The notes under the pieces: model-generated
Database searches by the model: none
What the model saw: the letters and a program-made list of their open reading frames with translations, nothing else
Told to the model about the DNA's origin: nothing
Shown: in pieces, positions 29,620-38,518 of the stretch
How the letters are laid out: every line of letters begins with the position of its first letter
How positions within the stretch are numbered: position 1 is the first letter of the stretch
From: Angomonas deanei
Lineage: Eukaryota > Euglenozoa > Kinetoplastea > Trypanosomatida > Trypanosomatidae
Reading direction: 5' to 3'
Assembly (NCBI GenBank): GCA_903995115.1
Contig: LR877155.1
Span: forward strand, 622,501 to 686,500
Length of the DNA: 64,000 nucleotides
Made by a program: the position numbers and the translations under genes

Positions 29620-31779
29620 TTAGACTCGCTTAAAAAAGTACATGGTCGCCATGGACAGGGGAGGATTGCGGGAGACACCCGTCTTTTCATCATTGAATAT
29701 AATCCACTTGCCAGTGCTGTCGTCCTTGATGTGGGATACGTAGTGGCCCGTCTTCGCCCCGGAGCCCATGTGGCTAATCATACCCGACAGGGCGTAGCGA
29801 GGAGATCCATCTGTCTGTACCTTGGGGGTCGGCGCCGCCTTCCCCTGCTCCACCCCACCAGCGGGCTTGCTCAGTTCGGCTTGGATGTCGGGGTGACTGA
29901 AGATGTAGTCGATCGCCCGCTCCACGTTCATGTTCGTCTGGCGCAGTGCGTACTGGGCGACCTCCATGTCTACCCCCATACTCACCACCGTGACCAGTGC
30001 GACCTCATCCACCGGCACCTCAGGGGCCGACGCCTTCTTTTGCGGCGTCGCGACCTCCGTCATCTCCACCTCACCAGGGGCCAACCCGGTGGCCTTGTAC
30101 GCGGACAGATCGATCATTTCGGGCACGTCGACGTAGACATCCATCTTTTTGGTGGTCAAGTCGCGGGGGTCAAAGTAGGCCCGCCGGATAGAGAGGACGA
30201 TAGTGTCTGGGAATGAGGCAATCCTGGAGGACTGTCTATACACGGAGGGTTGGCCGCAGGAGGCACACTTGCACTCCACCTCATTGTCTGCGCAGAAATA
30301 CTGGAGACACGCTTCCAGGGAGAAACGGGGCCGCTGGCTGTCCGCCGGCTTACTCTCGTCAATCGGTGGGATCCTTAGGGGGTCCACCGGGACAGGGAGG
30401 GAGAGCAAACTCTCTTTTTCCTGGTGGTACTTTACCTTCTGACACTTGCTGCACTGCACTCGTTGCTCCACTAGCAGGTCGAACCCGTGAAAGGCGGCTG
30501 TATTTCCATCAAAAGGACGGACGTGGCGGGCCATCTCCTCTAGCAGGTAGAGGAAATACTCCCCAGCATCCTGTTGCGAGCCGGTGGAGAACTCGGGGTG
30601 CTGCTGGGCGAAGACGGTCTTGAAGTAACGCACCCCAATGCCGTTCAACAACTCGGAGGGTAGGTTGGGTATGCTGAACTGTCCGGACAGCAAGCCGGAC
30701 GCGATACGCTCTAATTGGCAGGCTCGGCAGTGGTACGGGTCGGACCGGCACTGCGCCTGATGCTTGGACTGTCCCCCGCTGTAGAATGCTTGTTGGAAAG
30801 CGGGGTTGTTGAAGAGGCACTGGAGAACAGAGGCGATGTAGCATGTGTTTCCAATGTTGTAGATACCGGTTCGCCCGGGGCCGTAAACTGGCTCCAGATT
30901 TTCGCCCGCCTCGGTGATTTTATCAAAATCAAACTTGGAGGAATAGTCGTACATCATTTCTCCCATTGTTTTCGCTGTCTTTTTCGCCGTCTTCACGTCC
31001 ACTCCAAAGTGCGCCATGTGTGCGGCAAAGTAAACGTCCGATACATCATCGTCGCACTTGTAGCAGTAAAAGTCGCCTCCCACTGGGGTCACTGTGCCTA
31101 ACTTCACCGAGGCTGGGTGTCCCGTCTCGGCAAAGTGTTGCAAGGCGTGCCCGTTACCCCCGGACTCACTGCGGGGGCACCCTATATTTCCACACGTCAG
31201 ACACATCCAGTTATTCACGTTACACGCGCAACCCGCGGTGCTACATTCGAGGGTGGAAGTTGGTGGCTGACCTTCCGGGAAGGGAGACTTCTGCTGCGCG
31301 AGGCAGATAAGGTGGGGACACTGCGGCTTCTGGTAGTCTGCCCCCATTCCGTCGTCCTTTGCGCCCGCCACAGCGGCGTTGATGATACCTTGGTGACTAT
31401 CTTTGGCGGACGCCGGGACCGCGGTAAAGATCAGCTTGCAAGAAGCGCAGCACACGGCGTATTGGTACTCCTTGGGCGCGGTGACACCGAGCATGTTGAC
31501 GTCCTCCGTCTTCTCCACCTTCTTCTCGGGAAGCTCCTTGACCAGTGTGTACATGACGTGAGTGGGGTGGAGGCTCATGTGCTTTGGAATATGCGAAACG
31601 CACACGCCTGTGAAGCAGCACATGCAAACGTAAAGGCCGGCGTCGTGACGGCAAGTCTTGCAACAATACGCACATTCCTCCTTGTTCACGGTAGAATGAA
31701 ACTTTGGCTCCACAATAGCACTCTCGTCAAAGCTGTGCGGGCACGCTTCGGCCGAGGGGGCAAAATTGATTAATGACAT
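29620..31779 (-). CDS. USP5: Ubiquitin C-terminal hydrolase USP5/isopeptidase T
   Basis: The 719-residue protein has two cysteine/histidine-rich ZnF-UBP regions (residues 35-85 with CAYCCKTCRHDAGLYVCMCC, and about 180-255 with CNVNNWMCLTCGNIGCPRSE). The USP catalytic domain has Cys box GIYNIGNTCYIASVLQCLF (active Cys near residue 312) and His box GAKTGHYVSHIKDD near the end. One UBA domain (VVSMGVDMEVAQYALRQTN) sits inside the catalytic region; animal USP5 has two and about 840-860 residues. USP5 disassembles free polyubiquitin chains after proteasomal degradation. The second UBA is absent or unrecognisable. Confidence 0.94.
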   Translation of the reverse strand: MSLINFAPSAEACPHSFDESAIVEPKFHSTVNKEECAYCCKTCRHDAGLYVCMCCFTGVCVSHIPKHMSLHPTHVMYTLVKELPEKKVEKTEDVNMLGVTAPKEYQYAVCCASCKLIFTAVPASAKDSHQGIINAAVAGAKDDGMGADYQKPQCPHLICLAQQKSPFPEGQPPTSTLECSTAGCACNVNNWMCLTCGNIGCPRSESGGNGHALQHFAETGHPASVKLGTVTPVGGDFYCYKCDDDVSDVYFAAHMAHFGVDVKTAKKTAKTMGEMMYDYSSKFDFDKITEAGENLEPVYGPGRTGIYNIGNTCYIASVLQCLFNNPAFQQAFYSGGQSKHQAQCRSDPYHCRACQLERIASGLLSGQFSIPNLPSELLNGIGVRYFKTVFAQQHPEFSTGSQQDAGEYFLYLLEEMARHVRPFDGNTAAFHGFDLLVEQRVQCSKCQKVKYHQEKESLLSLPVPVDPLRIPPIDESKPADSQRPRFSLEACLQYFCADNEVECKCASCGQPSVYRQSSRIASFPDTIVLSIRRAYFDPRDLTTKKMDVYVDVPEMIDLSAYKATGLAPGEVEMTEVATPQKKASAPEVPVDEVALVTVVSMGVDMEVAQYALRQTNMNVERAIDYIFSHPDIQAELSKPAGGVEQGKAAPTPKVQTDGSPRYALSGMISHMGSGAKTGHYVSHIKDDSTGKWIIFNDEKTGVSRNPPLSMATMYFFKRV

Positions 31780-32019
31780 GTAAACTCTGTAAAAAATAAA
31801 ATAAAATAACTAGTATTTTATCATGAGGAAAGACAGAGAGAGAGAGAGAAGACGGAATATTGTGGGTTCACTTATCTTTATCACACACAGGCACACCACT
31901 CCCAAAGGAGAAACGCGCTGATTGGAGTAAAACTATAGATTCGCTTCATTACTTTGCAGTTCAAAGTATTAAAAAGAACGAGAGGGAAAAATGCGCGCTA
32001 TCAAATCCAATCTGAAAAC

Positions 32020-32829
32020 CTACTCGTTTTTAAACACAGGGGTGCGCTTTTCGGCGAAGGCGCTCATGCCCTCTTTGCGGTCTTTTGTTGCAAACGTAGC
32101 CGCAAAAAGGTCCGCCTCGTACTGAAGACCCATGGACAAGGTGGTCTCCTGTGAGCCGTTAATCGCCTGCTTGATGAGTCGGCATGTGATTTGACTCTGC
32201 TGGCTGATTGTCGTTGCAATCTTGAGGGCCGTCGGCATCAGCTCCTCGTGCTTCACCACGCGCGACACCAGGCCCGCACGCTCTGCCTCTTCCGCGGTGT
32301 ACTGCCAGCCGGTCAGGCACCACTCCATCGCCTTTGCCTTTCCGATCACACGGGGCAGCCGCTGCGTCCCGCCCATTCCCGGTAGAATTCCCAGTTTGAC
32401 CTCGGGCTGGCCGAACTTGGCCTTCTCGCTGGCGACGATAATGTCACAAGCCATGGCCAGCTCACAGCCACCACCCAGCACGAACCCGTTTACGGCGGCA
32501 ATAATGGGTTTTCTGATAGTGGGCAGGCCTGTACGAAGCGCTGAAAGGTCATCGTGTCTAAGTGCGTCCGTGTACCCCTCCAGCTTCAGCATCGACTTGA
32601 TGTCGGCGCCCGCCACAAAAGCTCGGTCAACTCCAGTAATAATCATCACAGAGAGCGCAGGGTTCTGGTCGCACTTGATCAACTCTTGTATGAGAGTGTC
32701 GGAGACCTCCTTATTGAGGGCATTAAGCTGTTTGGGTCGGTTAATCGTCAGAATGGCGATGGCATCCTGGGTCGAGACCTTGACCACGGGCTCGGCGGCG
32801 TTGCGGAGGAGGACGGCCAAACGAAACAT
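32020..32829 (-). CDS. Enoyl-CoA hydratase, probably mitochondrial
   Basis: The 269-residue crotonase-fold protein shows ILTINRPKQLNALNKEVSD, the oxyanion-hole segment DRAFVAGADIKSML, AVNGFVLGGGCELAMACDI (first catalytic Glu) and PEVKLGILPGMGGTQRLPR (second catalytic Glu region). These fit short-chain enoyl-CoA hydratase (ECHS1), which hydrates trans-2-enoyl-CoA in beta-oxidation and branched amino-acid breakdown. The N-terminus MFRLAVLLRNAAEPV looks like a short mitochondrial presequence. The C-terminus lacks PTS1. Confidence 0.93.
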   Translation of the reverse strand: MFRLAVLLRNAAEPVVKVSTQDAIAILTINRPKQLNALNKEVSDTLIQELIKCDQNPALSVMIITGVDRAFVAGADIKSMLKLEGYTDALRHDDLSALRTGLPTIRKPIIAAVNGFVLGGGCELAMACDIIVASEKAKFGQPEVKLGILPGMGGTQRLPRVIGKAKAMEWCLTGWQYTAEEAERAGLVSRVVKHEELMPTALKIATTISQQSQITCRLIKQAINGSQETTLSMGLQYEADLFAATFATKDRKEGMSAFAEKRTPVFKNE

Positions 32830-33081
32830 TGAAAGGAGCGGTGAGTATTAAGGAAAAGTGTTAAAAAAAAAGAGAGCGGAAAGCGCTACGCAGAGACTTG
32901 TAAAGAGAGGGAAGAGCCGAATTTTGGATCAACACGCTTCGTCATATCACTGTGCGGGTGGCGGCACGCGGGTCAACAAAAGGGATAAAATCAGTGTTGA
33001 TACTGACAATAACAAAAAAAAGGGTATTAAAAAAAAAGGGGGAAAAAGTATACATATATACTTCTCGACTGTGTATGAACA

Positions 33082-34200
33082 TCATTTGACGATTTTATCC
33101 AGTTTACTTTGTACATCTTTTGCCATTTCTTCCTGTGATCGTTGGACTTCCTTGTCCTTCTTTGCAGCAAGGCTGACCATGCGTGTCATGCACTCCACCG
33201 CAAGTTTCACGTTGGCAACCGCGCTCTCCATCGTGACGCCCTTAAAGAAGGGGTGCGCCAAAAGTTCAGCACAGGACAGCCGCTCTTCCGGGTCGCGGAC
33301 GAGGCACTTTTGTATAAAATCTCTCGCCTCCGCGGAATAATTTCCGGTGGCAGGCAAAGATGGGGTGGTGTCACCGGAGATTTTGCCTAAAAGCTGGAAG
33401 AGATTCATTTCCTCCGGCGGGGCCCAAGGATTGCGTCCTGTTACCGTGGCGACCATGGTTAGCCCGAGAGACCACACATCACTGCTGAAGCTATACGCCC
33501 CCTGTTCCAGCCTTTCGGGAGCCATAAAGTACATTGTACCGACGTAAGTGGAGGACACATCCAACGTCTGAACCAGTTTCGACACCCCAAAGTCCGCAAT
33601 CTTGACAAAGCCGCGTTCGTTTATCAGTAGGTTGCTCGGTTTTAGGTCCCTGTGGATGACACGCTTCGTGTCGTGTAAATACATGAGACCGGACACAACC
33701 TGAAAGTAAACGTCCCGCAGGATCGATTCGTCTAAACCGTCCCAGAAGAAACTCAAATCCTTGACCGTGTAGGACATCCACTCCATTGGAATGACAATAC
33801 ACCCCTGGTCAGAATCCCAAAAGGCACCATAATTCTTCATCACAAACGGAGAGTCATTTTTCGAGCTGAAAAACTGTAGCTCGCGGTCAACCTCGTCGCG
33901 GTGCGTTTTTGAAGAAATCGGAATGCACTTTAACGCGACCGGCGTCCCGTCTTTGAGGCGAGCAAACGAAACGTCGCCACTAGCGCCGCGGCCCACACTC
34001 TTTTTGTCGCCAAAATCGATTTGATCTTTGGTCACGGTTCCTGGAAGCTTCCTTCCGTCCTTCGTGTACATGCCGTTCTCGTTGAAAAGAAACGCGCGCA
34101 GTTGAATGGAATTGTTATTTTTAATTTGGTATGACTGAATGTCATTTTTGTAGCTTTCGACCGCCGCCGCGTCAAGGGCCAATCCGGGTCTTTTCTTCAT
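33082..34200 (-). CDS. STE7/MAPKK-like protein kinase
   Basis: The 372-residue kinase has about 65 N-terminal residues, then VGRGASGDVSFARLKDGTPV, ATP Lys in ALKCIPIS, HRDLKPSNLLINERG, ADFGVSKLVQTLDVSSTYVG, then MAPERL and FSSDVWSLGLTMVATVTGRN. Activation-loop Ser/Thr spacing and the GVSKLVQ segment fit MAP-kinase kinases (compare kinetoplastid MKKs such as those controlling flagellum length or differentiation). Specific pathway unknown. The C-terminal tail (residues 330-372) is helical and Lys-rich. All catalytic motifs are intact. Confidence 0.87.
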   Translation of the reverse strand: MKKRPGLALDAAAVESYKNDIQSYQIKNNNSIQLRAFLFNENGMYTKDGRKLPGTVTKDQIDFGDKKSVGRGASGDVSFARLKDGTPVALKCIPISSKTHRDEVDRELQFFSSKNDSPFVMKNYGAFWDSDQGCIVIPMEWMSYTVKDLSFFWDGLDESILRDVYFQVVSGLMYLHDTKRVIHRDLKPSNLLINERGFVKIADFGVSKLVQTLDVSSTYVGTMYFMAPERLEQGAYSFSSDVWSLGLTMVATVTGRNPWAPPEEMNLFQLLGKISGDTTPSLPATGNYSAEARDFIQKCLVRDPEERLSCAELLAHPFFKGVTMESAVANVKLAVECMTRMVSLAAKKDKEVQRSQEEMAKDVQSKLDKIVK

Positions 34201-34508
34201 TTTTTCTTGCGGTTGTGTTGATATATTATATTTACTTTAATTGCGATTACTATCAAAGAGAAAACCTGGGGGTAAAAAGATAGCCGTTCGGTCTAACGCT
34301 GTTTTTGTAATCAGCGTGATACACAAATAAAGTCAGAAGAAGTAGCCGGGCGTATTTGTGAGGTAATACATAAATAATAAAAAAGCGGGGGGCAAAGGAA
34401 AAGGAACGCACGGCTATAAAACAGAGAGTGAAATACGGAACCCAAATTACGCAAGGTTGGGAAACGCAAAAAAAAAAAAAAACGGATACTTCTGACAGCC
34501 ACCACCAC
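34201..34508. other. Intergenic, AT-rich
   Basis: No gene is visible in these 308 bases; they hold leader signals of the kinase gene and the 3' UTR of the next gene, with an A-run at 34469-34483 on the plus strand. Confidence 0.55.
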
Positions 34509-35162
34509 CTACATTTTATTGTATTTGTGTGCTTGTCTGGACCGCTTGCAAATTGCGCACAACGGGTTTCCCCACTGTTGTTTAAACGTGGTACACTGTT
34601 TTTTGGCTGCGGGAGAACTTTCCCGTGACACTGGCGTGGGTGTTGTGCAACGTGAACTTGGGTTAGAAAAAGTGATGGGTGATTTCTGCCGTGTCGCGGC
34701 GGCTGCCGGGCTCCCTGTTATGCTGTTCCTTGAAGAAGTCAAGTGGCTGTTCACGCTCCCCTCACGACAGACTCTCGCTGAGGAACCGCGTGAAGGTCCG
34801 TCAAGAGGACGGCTAGAACTTCTCCTTCTATAGCGGCTTGAGGTGGGCGCCTGCGATTTGCTCGGTGACACAGCTGCTTTCTCAACAGTCGCCGCCGGCA
34901 GTGGTGGGAAATCCACATTTTTCCTCGGTTGAACGACTAACGTCCCGACCGATTCGCCTTCAAATACGTTTTTAATTGGGAGTCTGTTAGAGAGAACACG
35001 GTTTCCGTAAAGCACTTGAAGCTCTGAGGGTTTAAAATTGGACACGCGTAGAAGTTCTGGTGCTTTAAGCAAAACATCCGAAATATCGCTGTCTTCCGGA
35101 AGAAGTAGTTTCACTGCCTCATCGTCAGACAAACACGGCTCCCTCAGCCATATCTTTAGCAT
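34509..35162 (-). CDS. Small protein with ubiquitin-like N-terminal region and Ser-rich tail
   Basis: The 217-residue protein starts at the ATG at 35162, next to a coding-strand T-run. Residues 1-80 resemble a beta-grasp ubiquitin-like fold: SELQVLYGNRVLSNRLPIKN and EGESVGTLVVQPRK match the second half of ubiquitin-like domains. From about residue 85 it is Ser/Pro/Arg-rich and probably disordered and phosphorylated. The end has a CAIC pair (GNPLCAICKRSRQ) that could be part of a degenerate zinc knuckle. Function unknown. Confidence 0.6.
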   Translation of the reverse strand: MLKIWLREPCLSDDEAVKLLLPEDSDISDVLLKAPELLRVSNFKPSELQVLYGNRVLSNRLPIKNVFEGESVGTLVVQPRKNVDFPPLPAATVEKAAVSPSKSQAPTSSRYRRRSSSRPLDGPSRGSSARVCREGSVNSHLTSSRNSITGSPAAAATRQKSPITFSNPSSRCTTPTPVSRESSPAAKKQCTTFKQQWGNPLCAICKRSRQAHKYNKM

Positions 35163-35352
35163 TAAAAATGAAAAAAAAAAAAAAATCTGTCTTAATAAAT
35201 AAGAAGGGGTACAAATCTGTGTGGCGAAGGCGCGCAATGCGGGGAGGAAAAAAAAAAAAAAAAGACGCATATGCGACGAAACAACCAAAAGAAGCAAATG
35301 ACAGCAATGGAAGCAACAAGAAAAGTTATCAACGATGTGTCCAGAGAGGCAA

Positions 35353-36387
35353 CTACAGAAAGAGGTCATCCAGATTTACTTTGCCAGGGGAATCCGGCTT
35401 AACTTCAGCACTGCGTACCTCCTGATTCACAGGTGCATTTTGCGTTGCAGGCGAAGGGGAAAATAAATCTTCCACGTTCTGAGGTTGAGCAAAAGACTGC
35501 TGTTGGTGTTGGGAAAGCGCAGCAGCACCCCGTTTTTCTCTCGTTATTGCTTTTGACACGCCTTGCTCGTTTTTTATATTATTGTATTGCACGGAAAGCT
35601 TTTGTGTGTCCGACGATGAATCTCTCAAGAAGATGGCCAGCTGTGTTAGAAACACGTTGCACGATGACCAACCCGCCATTGCGGTTTGCTCCAGTGCATA
35701 CTGTGTTGACTCCATCGCATTCCTCAACTCGCGAAGGTACAAATCACCGACCACCTCTAAATCAGCCGAGGCGATGTTTAACTCCCTTTCACAGTTTGCG
35801 TACTCCCCATGGTATGGACTATACTTTGAAAGTTCCGCTTGCTTCACCTGTACCTTTCGGCGCAGAGTATCTAGTTCAGTTTGCTTTAACGCGACGCTCT
35901 TTTTTGCAGCGGTATGCAACAGCTCTATTTGGTTGATCGCCCCCTGATTTAGTCGTTTAACGGTTTCGCCTGTACTCAAAAAATCACGTGCAGCGCCCCT
36001 CAGGGACGCGTTCAAGGCCTCGATCTCATTAAAGTAGCGAGAAAAATCAGACGGAGCAGAATCCGGCGCACTGTCGTTGCGAATCTCGATTTCACTGTCG
36101 CAGTATTGGTGAAACTTTCGCATTATTTTAAAAATGTTTGTAACTTGGTTGCTTAACTTGTCGATAGTTTGTGTAACATCGGAAAACTCTTGGTCCAGCT
36201 GTAAAACGTATTTGCGTGTTTTTTCTACGGATTGGCTTCTTTTCTCAAAGATGACATCTCGGGTTCGATCGAACTCTCCCACAAACGACAGCAACGACAG
36301 TTTGCTTTTTTGTAGAAGATGTTGAAATCCATTCTCTCCCTTGAACTGCTCGAGCGACACCCCGAGGCTATACAAAAGATTCTCCAT
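35353..36387 (-). CDS. BAR/AH-like helical protein with DLF-type adaptor motifs
   Basis: The 344-residue protein is helical from about 20 to 275 with three long amphipathic stretches (for example VLQLDQEFSDVTQTIDKLSN, LKQTELDTLRRKVQVKQAEL and DLYLRELRNAMESTQYALEQ). This is the size and pattern of BAR/arfaptin-like membrane-curvature dimers. The tail (275-344) is disordered and ends with two Asp-Leu-Phe motifs (NVEDLFSPSP, VNLDDLFL), which resemble clathrin-box or adaptor-ear binding peptides. Function in endocytic or secretory traffic is inference. The reading frame extends one codon upstream only via GTG, so ATG at 36387 is used. Confidence 0.6.
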   Translation of the reverse strand: MENLLYSLGVSLEQFKGENGFQHLLQKSKLSLLSFVGEFDRTRDVIFEKRSQSVEKTRKYVLQLDQEFSDVTQTIDKLSNQVTNIFKIMRKFHQYCDSEIEIRNDSAPDSAPSDFSRYFNEIEALNASLRGAARDFLSTGETVKRLNQGAINQIELLHTAAKKSVALKQTELDTLRRKVQVKQAELSKYSPYHGEYANCERELNIASADLEVVGDLYLRELRNAMESTQYALEQTAMAGWSSCNVFLTQLAIFLRDSSSDTQKLSVQYNNIKNEQGVSKAITREKRGAAALSQHQQQSFAQPQNVEDLFSPSPATQNAPVNQEVRSAEVKPDSPGKVNLDDLFL

Positions 36388-36698
36388 CACTTTTAGGAAA
36401 ATATAAATATTCTTGAGACCTCGATATAACAGTACACAAAAAAAGAGAAGTGGGGAAAGATATGAGCGTAATTAAAAAAAAAAAAAAAAGCAAATCTCGT
36501 GCCTTTTCTCAGGGGACAGCAAACTTCCCAGTAAAACTACTGTTCTGCTCAGGTTATACGTTTACAAGTTTTCATTTTTTAAAACGTACTCATTATTTCA
36601 GAAAGATTAGTTTAATTTTTTTTTTTTTTCATTATTATTATTTCGTAGAAAAGCAAGGCCGCTCCGTTATGTCAACTTCTTTGATAGATATGTTCTCC
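36388..36698. other. Intergenic, AT-rich
   Basis: No gene is visible in these 311 bases. A plus-strand T-run (36618-36629) and A-run (36476-36489) fit UTR and acceptor signals of the flanking minus-strand genes. Confidence 0.55.
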
Positions 36699-37238
36699 TT
36701 AAATAAACGGGTTTTGGTACAAGCCATCGAAAGCGTCAAAGGTTTCCTGGATGAAGAAGGGATCCATGTCGTCAGAGGCCGTGAAGAGAGAAAAGACAGA
36801 ATCCTTCCTAACCTTTTCCGTTCCCTGCTTCCATTTTATTTCCTGAATATCGGTAGTGTTCCCCTCTGAGTCAATTGTGCGGGAAATTTCTCCTGCTTCC
36901 GTGTACATGTTTGGTCTCAGGGTCAGCACGAGCTTCCGGATACCCTTTCCCTCTTGTGTGAAGAATTTAACCTCGAAGGCAGTGATGGCCCTCGCAATTT
37001 TGGGGTCGACTGTCTTGTTCATGAGAGGAGCTATAGGCGAGCCTTCGCCGCCGAATGCGGTTCCCCAAAACCCGTCAATCTTTGCTAGAACAGCCTGTCG
37101 CTCTTGAAGGTGCTTTTCTATTTCTCCGTTACGGTAGGACACAGCAAGCTCGCTCTCTTTTTTGAAGCGCTTCTCGTCGACCTCCTTGAGAGCGGAAGAG
37201 AATTCACTCAGCTTGTCACGAACGCGTTTTTCGATCAT
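36699..37238 (-). CDS. Short nucleosome assembly protein (NAP/SET) family member
   Basis: The 179-residue protein begins with a dimerisation-type helix (residues 1-50). The NAP fold follows: KIDGFWGTAFGG (compare the IPxFWxTAF block of SET/NAP), a mid strand AFEVKFFTQEGKGIRKLVLT and LRPNMYTEAGEISR (compare FxxNxYF). Full-length NAP1/SET proteins have 250-380 residues and a long acidic tail; here the acidic tail is nearly missing. NAP proteins chaperone H2A-H2B or H3-H4. Whether this minimal form still does is open. Confidence 0.78.
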   Translation of the reverse strand: MIEKRVRDKLSEFSSALKEVDEKRFKKESELAVSYRNGEIEKHLQERQAVLAKIDGFWGTAFGGEGSPIAPLMNKTVDPKIARAITAFEVKFFTQEGKGIRKLVLTLRPNMYTEAGEISRTIDSEGNTTDIQEIKWKQGTEKVRKDSVFSLFTASDDMDPFFIQETFDAFDGLYQNPFI

Positions 37239-37544
37239 ATTGTAAATAGTATATATCCTGTGTATGCTAAGTGATCAAATAATGCGTATCAAAGGAAATA
37301 TAAGACGATGGCAAGAAATGAAGAAATAAAGAGGGAGGAAAAACGGGTAGTTCGAAAGAACAACAAACAAAAAGGTTGTCGGGCCTCATTCATTGAACTC
37401 GTGCCACCGACAGTAAACCGTGCGACCAAATAACAAGTAGAACAAAAAAAAAAAAAAAGTCGTAGTAAATTAGTTGTAGTTGAGTATTTTTGATGAAAAT
37501 GAGGGAGAGAGACAACTCCATCGGGTTAGAATTTTTTTTTTTTT
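37239..37544. other. Intergenic, AT-rich
   Basis: No gene is visible in these 306 bases. An A-run at 37445-37458 reads as a T-tract on the coding strand and may be part of the NAP gene's 3' region or of polycistronic processing signals. Confidence 0.5.
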
Positions 37545-38168
37545 TCATATCCTCTTGGCCAGCTCCACACCAAGCATGCAGGCGTAACGGATACCGTTGT
37601 ACAGCAAGGGGTAAGCGGGTGCCTCAGCGGCCCCGTTTTGCTCGCCGAGCTCCTGATGGTGTTTTTCTTCATCGCGGAATTTCACAATGTACTTCTTAAC
37701 GTCATCCCACGCCTCTTTTTCTTGTTCGGACTCTTTTTCAGACGGTACGGTTCTATCCATTTGCTCCATTTCCCGTAGTTGGTCGTTGTAATGGTCGAAT
37801 ATGGTAATTTCAACCGCCGCGTGGCAGCACATCATCGCCTCCTTTCCCAGCAAAGCTGTTCCCGCACCCATCACAAAAGCACCAGCTTTAAAAAAGGGGT
37901 CCAACACAGTTTTGCTCACCCCGTGTTTCTCTGCCAACTCATCCATGACCCGACGATGCACTATTTCATCATCCAATATTTCCTTTACGATTGGGACTGA
38001 GTCACATAGGGGCGACATAAAACGCAGCTGGTTCGCCGCGATTCGCACCGCCGCCACTTCTCCCGCATTGTCCACGCGAACTATTTCGTCAATTTTCTTT
38101 TGCTTGATCGGTGCGGCAAACACGGCTCGTGCGATTCGTGTCGAACTAGCGATGCCAAATCGCAGCAT
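37545..38168 (-). CDS. COQ7: Demethoxyubiquinone hydroxylase COQ7
   Basis: The 207-residue protein has an N-terminal presequence (about residues 1-25) and the di-iron carboxylate core: NAGEVAAVRIAANQLRF, the ExxH in ILDDEIVHRRVMDELAEKHG, GAGTALLGKEAMMCCHAAVE, IFDHYNDQLREM and FRDEEKHHQELGE. COQ7 hydroxylates demethoxyubiquinone in the last steps of ubiquinone synthesis on the inner mitochondrial membrane. All metal-ligand Glu/His positions appear present. It is the first gene of the leftward array, 350 bp from the first gene of the rightward array. Confidence 0.95.
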   Translation of the reverse strand: MLRFGIASSTRIARAVFAAPIKQKKIDEIVRVDNAGEVAAVRIAANQLRFMSPLCDSVPIVKEILDDEIVHRRVMDELAEKHGVSKTVLDPFFKAGAFVMGAGTALLGKEAMMCCHAAVEITIFDHYNDQLREMEQMDRTVPSEKESEQEKEAWDDVKKYIVKFRDEEKHHQELGEQNGAAEAPAYPLLYNGIRYACMLGVELAKRI

Positions 38169-38518
38169 TTTTTATATTTGTTTTAGTATTTGGAATTGCT
38201 TTATTTTGTGAACTACGCTCTTAAAACAGGAGGTGCTACTGGGGGTGGGGAAAGGGTGTTTTTTTTGGGGGGGCGGGATCTTTGGCGTTTTGCTTTTTAG
38301 CCGCCGGGCGAGGCGCCGCGGGGACCGGCGGGCGGGGCGCCCGCGGTCTTTCTAGGCCCCGTTTCCCTTTGCGCGGAGGGGTTTGTTGGCGCCCCGCCTC
38401 CCCTGGCCGCCAGCGTAAAGCGCGGCGCCCCCTCACCGCCGCGCCGACCCGCAGCGAAAACAGCAACAACCGCCCCAACCCCACCCGCCCCTCCCCCTCA
38501 CAGTCCAGCCAATAAGAA
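38169..38518. promoter_or_regulatory. Divergent strand-switch region with GC-rich island; probable bidirectional Pol II start region
   Basis: All genes to the left point left and all genes to the right point right, so transcription must diverge here. The 350 bases split into a short AT-rich part (38169-38230), a set of G-runs (38241-38277: G5, G4, G3, then G7 and G3 after a T-run) and a strongly GC-rich stretch (about 38290-38480), unlike any other intergenic gap in the window. In trypanosomatids such divergent regions act as dispersed Pol II initiation sites marked by H2A.Z and acetylated histones. G-runs on the plus strand could form a G-quadruplex. Small reading frames inside are rejected. 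Confidence 0.7.
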
